Assembly: GCF_051020975.1 (NCBI RefSeq)
Contig: NW_027478166.1
Coordinates: 7,317,501 to 7,381,500, forward strand
Reading direction: 5' to 3'
DNA from: Osmia lignaria lignaria
Taxonomy: Eukaryota; Arthropoda; Insecta; Hymenoptera; Megachilidae
DNA: 64,000 bases
Every line of letters begins with the position of its first letter. Position 1 is the stretch's first letter. Position numbers and translations under genes: made by a program. This document shows positions 61,846 to 64,000 of this stretch, piece by piece. Under the pieces are notes generated by a model. That model saw nothing but the letters and a program-made list of their open reading frames with translations, made no database searches and was not told the DNA's origin.

Positions 61846-64000
61846 GATCAGATGCGTAGTTCTCGAGATATATCAAGATATTTAAAAGTTCCGAAGCCGC
61901 ACCAACATAATAGAGATACAGAAACACCGTGGCCCCTTTCTTTGAGATAACTCTGCACTATTGCGCGCTGCAAATGCCACTTCCAGCTTAGCTGTGCAGA
62001 AGAAGAACAACAAGAAGAAGAAATATCTCGAAATATGTCCATCAGGACCCTTCCCTTGAGATAAATCTGCAAATATCTCGGAAACGAAGCGAGCTATGGC
62101 AAAATGTTAAGAGACCTTTTTTGTAGAGAATAATGTTTGCTACAATTTACGTTCTATGATATTTTTTGATCAGAAGCGTAGTTTTCGAGATATATCGAGA
62201 TATTTAAAAGTTCCGAAGCCGCACCAACATAATAGAGATACAGAAACACCGTGGCCCCTTTCTTTGAGATAACTCTGCACTATTGCGACCTGCAAATGCC
62301 ACTTCCAGCTCAGCTGTGCAGAAGAAGAACAACAAGAAGAAGAAATATCTCGAAATATGTCCGTCAGGCCCCTTCCCTTGAGATAAATCTGCAAATATCT
62401 CGGAAACTAAGCGAGCTATGGCAAAATGTTAAGAGACCGTTTTTGTAGAGAATTAAGTTTCCTACTTTTTATGTTCTATGATATTTTTTGATCAGATGCG
62501 TAGTTCTCGAGATATATCAAGATACTTAAAAGTTCCGAAGCCGCACCAACATAATAGAGATACAGAAACACCGTGGCCCCTTTCTTTGAGATAACTCTGC
62601 GTTATTGCGAGCTGCAAATGCCACTTCCAGCTTAGCTGTGCAGAAGAAGAACAACAAGAAGAAGAAGTATCTCGAAATATGTCCGTCAGGCCCCTTCCCT
62701 TGAGATATATCTGCAAATATCTCGGAAACGAAGCGAGCTATGGCAAAATGTTAAGAGACCTTTTTTGTAGAGAATTATGTTTCATACAATATAGGTTCTA
62801 TGATATTTTTTGACCAGAAGCGTAGTTTTCGAGATATATCGAGATATTTAAAAGTTCCGAAGCCGCACCAACATAATAGAGATACAGAAACACCGTGGCC
62901 CCTTTCTTTGAGATAACTCTGCACTAGTGCGAGCCGCAAATGCCACTTCCAGCTTAGCTGTGCAGAAGAAGAACAACAAGAAGAAGAAATATCTCGAAAT
63001 ATGTCCGTCAGGCCCCTTCCCTTGAGATAAATCTGCAAATATCTCGGAAACGAAGCGAGCTATGGCAAAATGTTTAGAGACCTTTCTTGTAGAGAATTAA
63101 GTTTCCTACTTTTTATGTAGTATGATATTTTTTGATCAGATGCGTAGTTCTCGAGATATATCAAGATATTTAAAAGTTCCGAAGCCGCACCAACATAATA
63201 GAGATACAGAAACACCGTGGCCCCTTTCTTTGAGATAACTCTGCACGATTGCGAGCTGGAAATGCCACTTCCAGTTTAGCTGTGCAGAAGAAGAACAACA
63301 AGAAGAAGAAATATCTCGAAATATGTCCATCAGGACCCTTCCCTTGAGATAAATCTGCAAATATCTCGGAAACGAAGCGAGCTATGGCAAAATGTTAAGA
63401 GACCTTTTTTGTAGAGAATAATGTTTCCTACAATTTACGTTCTATGACATTTTTTGATCAGAAGCGTAGTTTTCGAGATATATCGAGATACTTAAAAGTT
63501 CCGAAGCCGCACCAACATAATAGAGATACAGAAACACCGTGGCCCCTTTCTTTGAGATAACTCTGCACTATTGCGACCTGCAAATGCCACTTCCAGCTCA
63601 GCTGTGCAGAAGAAGAACAACAAGAAGAAGAAATATCTCGAAATATGTCCGTCAGGCCCCTTCCCTTGAGATAAATCTGCAAATATCTCGGAAACGAAGC
63701 GAGCTATGGCAAAATGTTAAGAGACCTTTTTTGTAGAGAATTAAGCTTCCTACTTTTTATGTTCTATGATATTTTTTGATCAGATGCGTAGTTCTCGAGA
63801 TATATCAAGATATTTAAAAGTTCTGAAGCCGCACCAACATAATAGAGATACAGAAACACCGTGGCCCCTTTCTTTGAGATAACTCTGCACGATTGCGAGC
63901 TGGAAATGCCACTTCCAGTTTAGCTGTGCAGAAGAAGAACAACAAGAAGAAGAAATATCTCGAAATATGTCCATCAGGACCCTTCCCTTGAGATAAATCT
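61846..64000. repeat. 10-monomer higher-order unit, copy 2 (cut by the window end)
   Basis: From about 62041 to 64000 every monomer matches the one 3220 bp upstream, with few differences (aaactaagcg at 62405; ttccagctta at 62627 against ttccacctta). The first monomer is a hybrid: its left half matches the monomer at 58304 and its right half matches 58626. The last monomer is incomplete, so the array continues beyond the window. Confidence 0.92.

Larger units (their letters stand above)
1..64000. repeat. Satellite DNA array, 322-bp monomer, about 199 head-to-tail copies
   Basis: Landmarks such as TTTTTTGATCAG, GCACCAACATAATAGAG and TATGGCAAAATGTT recur every 322 bp across the window. Walking from the monomer at 65 to the one at 63778 gives 198 steps; 177 are 322 bp, ten are 321 bp and eleven are 319 bp, which accounts exactly for the 63713 bp travelled. 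All copies have one orientation and no foreign sequence interrupts them. Neighbouring monomers differ by a few percent, while copies separated by a higher-order period are almost identical. This is the standard architecture of a satellite maintained by unequal exchange and gene conversion. A centromeric or heterochromatic location is inferred, not shown. The species and satellite family are not recognised. Confidence 0.98.

Noticed and set aside
1..64000. CRISPR array
   Set aside because: Repeats are 322 bp with no unique spacers between them; the whole unit repeats.
1..64000. Ribosomal DNA spacer subrepeats, or telomeric repeats
   Set aside because: No rRNA gene or promoter-like unique sequence borders the repeats within 64 kb, and no TTAGG or TTAGGG runs occur.
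1..64000. Transposon or retrotransposon remnants inside the array
   Set aside because: Every 322-bp interval could be assigned to the same monomer, and no step length departs by more than 3 bp, leaving no room for an insertion.

Overview
The whole 64 kb window is one uninterrupted satellite DNA array. A monomer of about 322 bp is repeated head to tail, always in the same orientation, from base 1 to base 64000. With the GATC of the sequence TTTTTTGATCAG taken as the start of each monomer, the window holds the last 64 bp of one monomer, 198 complete monomers (first at 65-386) and the first 223 bp of another (63778-64000). I see no protein-coding gene, RNA gene, transposon, CRISPR array or unique sequence anywhere. 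Monomer lengths are 322 bp, except for ten of 321 bp and eleven of 319 bp.

The content suggests a eukaryotic genome, with the window inside a centromeric, pericentromeric or other heterochromatic block. AT-rich monomers of 320-360 bp, roughly twice a nucleosome-sized unit, are common in insects, and the sequence style is compatible with that. I cannot name the species or a known satellite family from the sequence alone, and the insect suggestion is weak inference.

The array is a patchwork of subfamilies defined by linked variants in four places in the monomer: the left block (atgcgtagttCtc..tcAag or aagcgtagttTtc..tcGag), the middle block (cactattgcgagctgc, cactagtgcgagccgc, cacgattgcgagctgg or cactattgcgcgctgt), the right block (gtcaggcccctt, atcaggaccctt, or gtcaggcccgtt followed by gagctgaa) and the linker (aagtttcctactttt, atgtttcctacaatt or aagcttcctactttt). 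On top of the monomers lie many larger duplications. They include an 11-monomer unit (3542 bp) present twice at 5.2-12.3 kb, a 3-monomer unit (965 bp) present three times at 16.8-19.7 kb, a 7-monomer spacing (2253 bp) at 19.1-22.6 kb, a 15-monomer unit (4827 bp) at about 24.5-33.9 kb, 10- and 14-monomer spacings (3214 and 4499 bp) at 33-42 kb, a 5-monomer unit (1607 bp) at 43.2-46.4 kb, a 3-monomer unit (966 bp) at 51.5-53.5 kb and a 10-monomer unit (3220 bp) from 58.6 kb to the window end. Several duplication edges coincide with hybrid monomers, as expected from unequal crossing over.

Each monomer carries a 74-codon open frame on the minus strand. I treat it as a by-product of a young, homogenised repeat, not as a gene, because in-frame stops and frameshifts occur in some copies and were themselves amplified. 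The window's interest lies in its repeat architecture: nested higher-order repeats, recombinant monomers, an internal duplication inside the monomer and regularly spaced GAGATA motifs.
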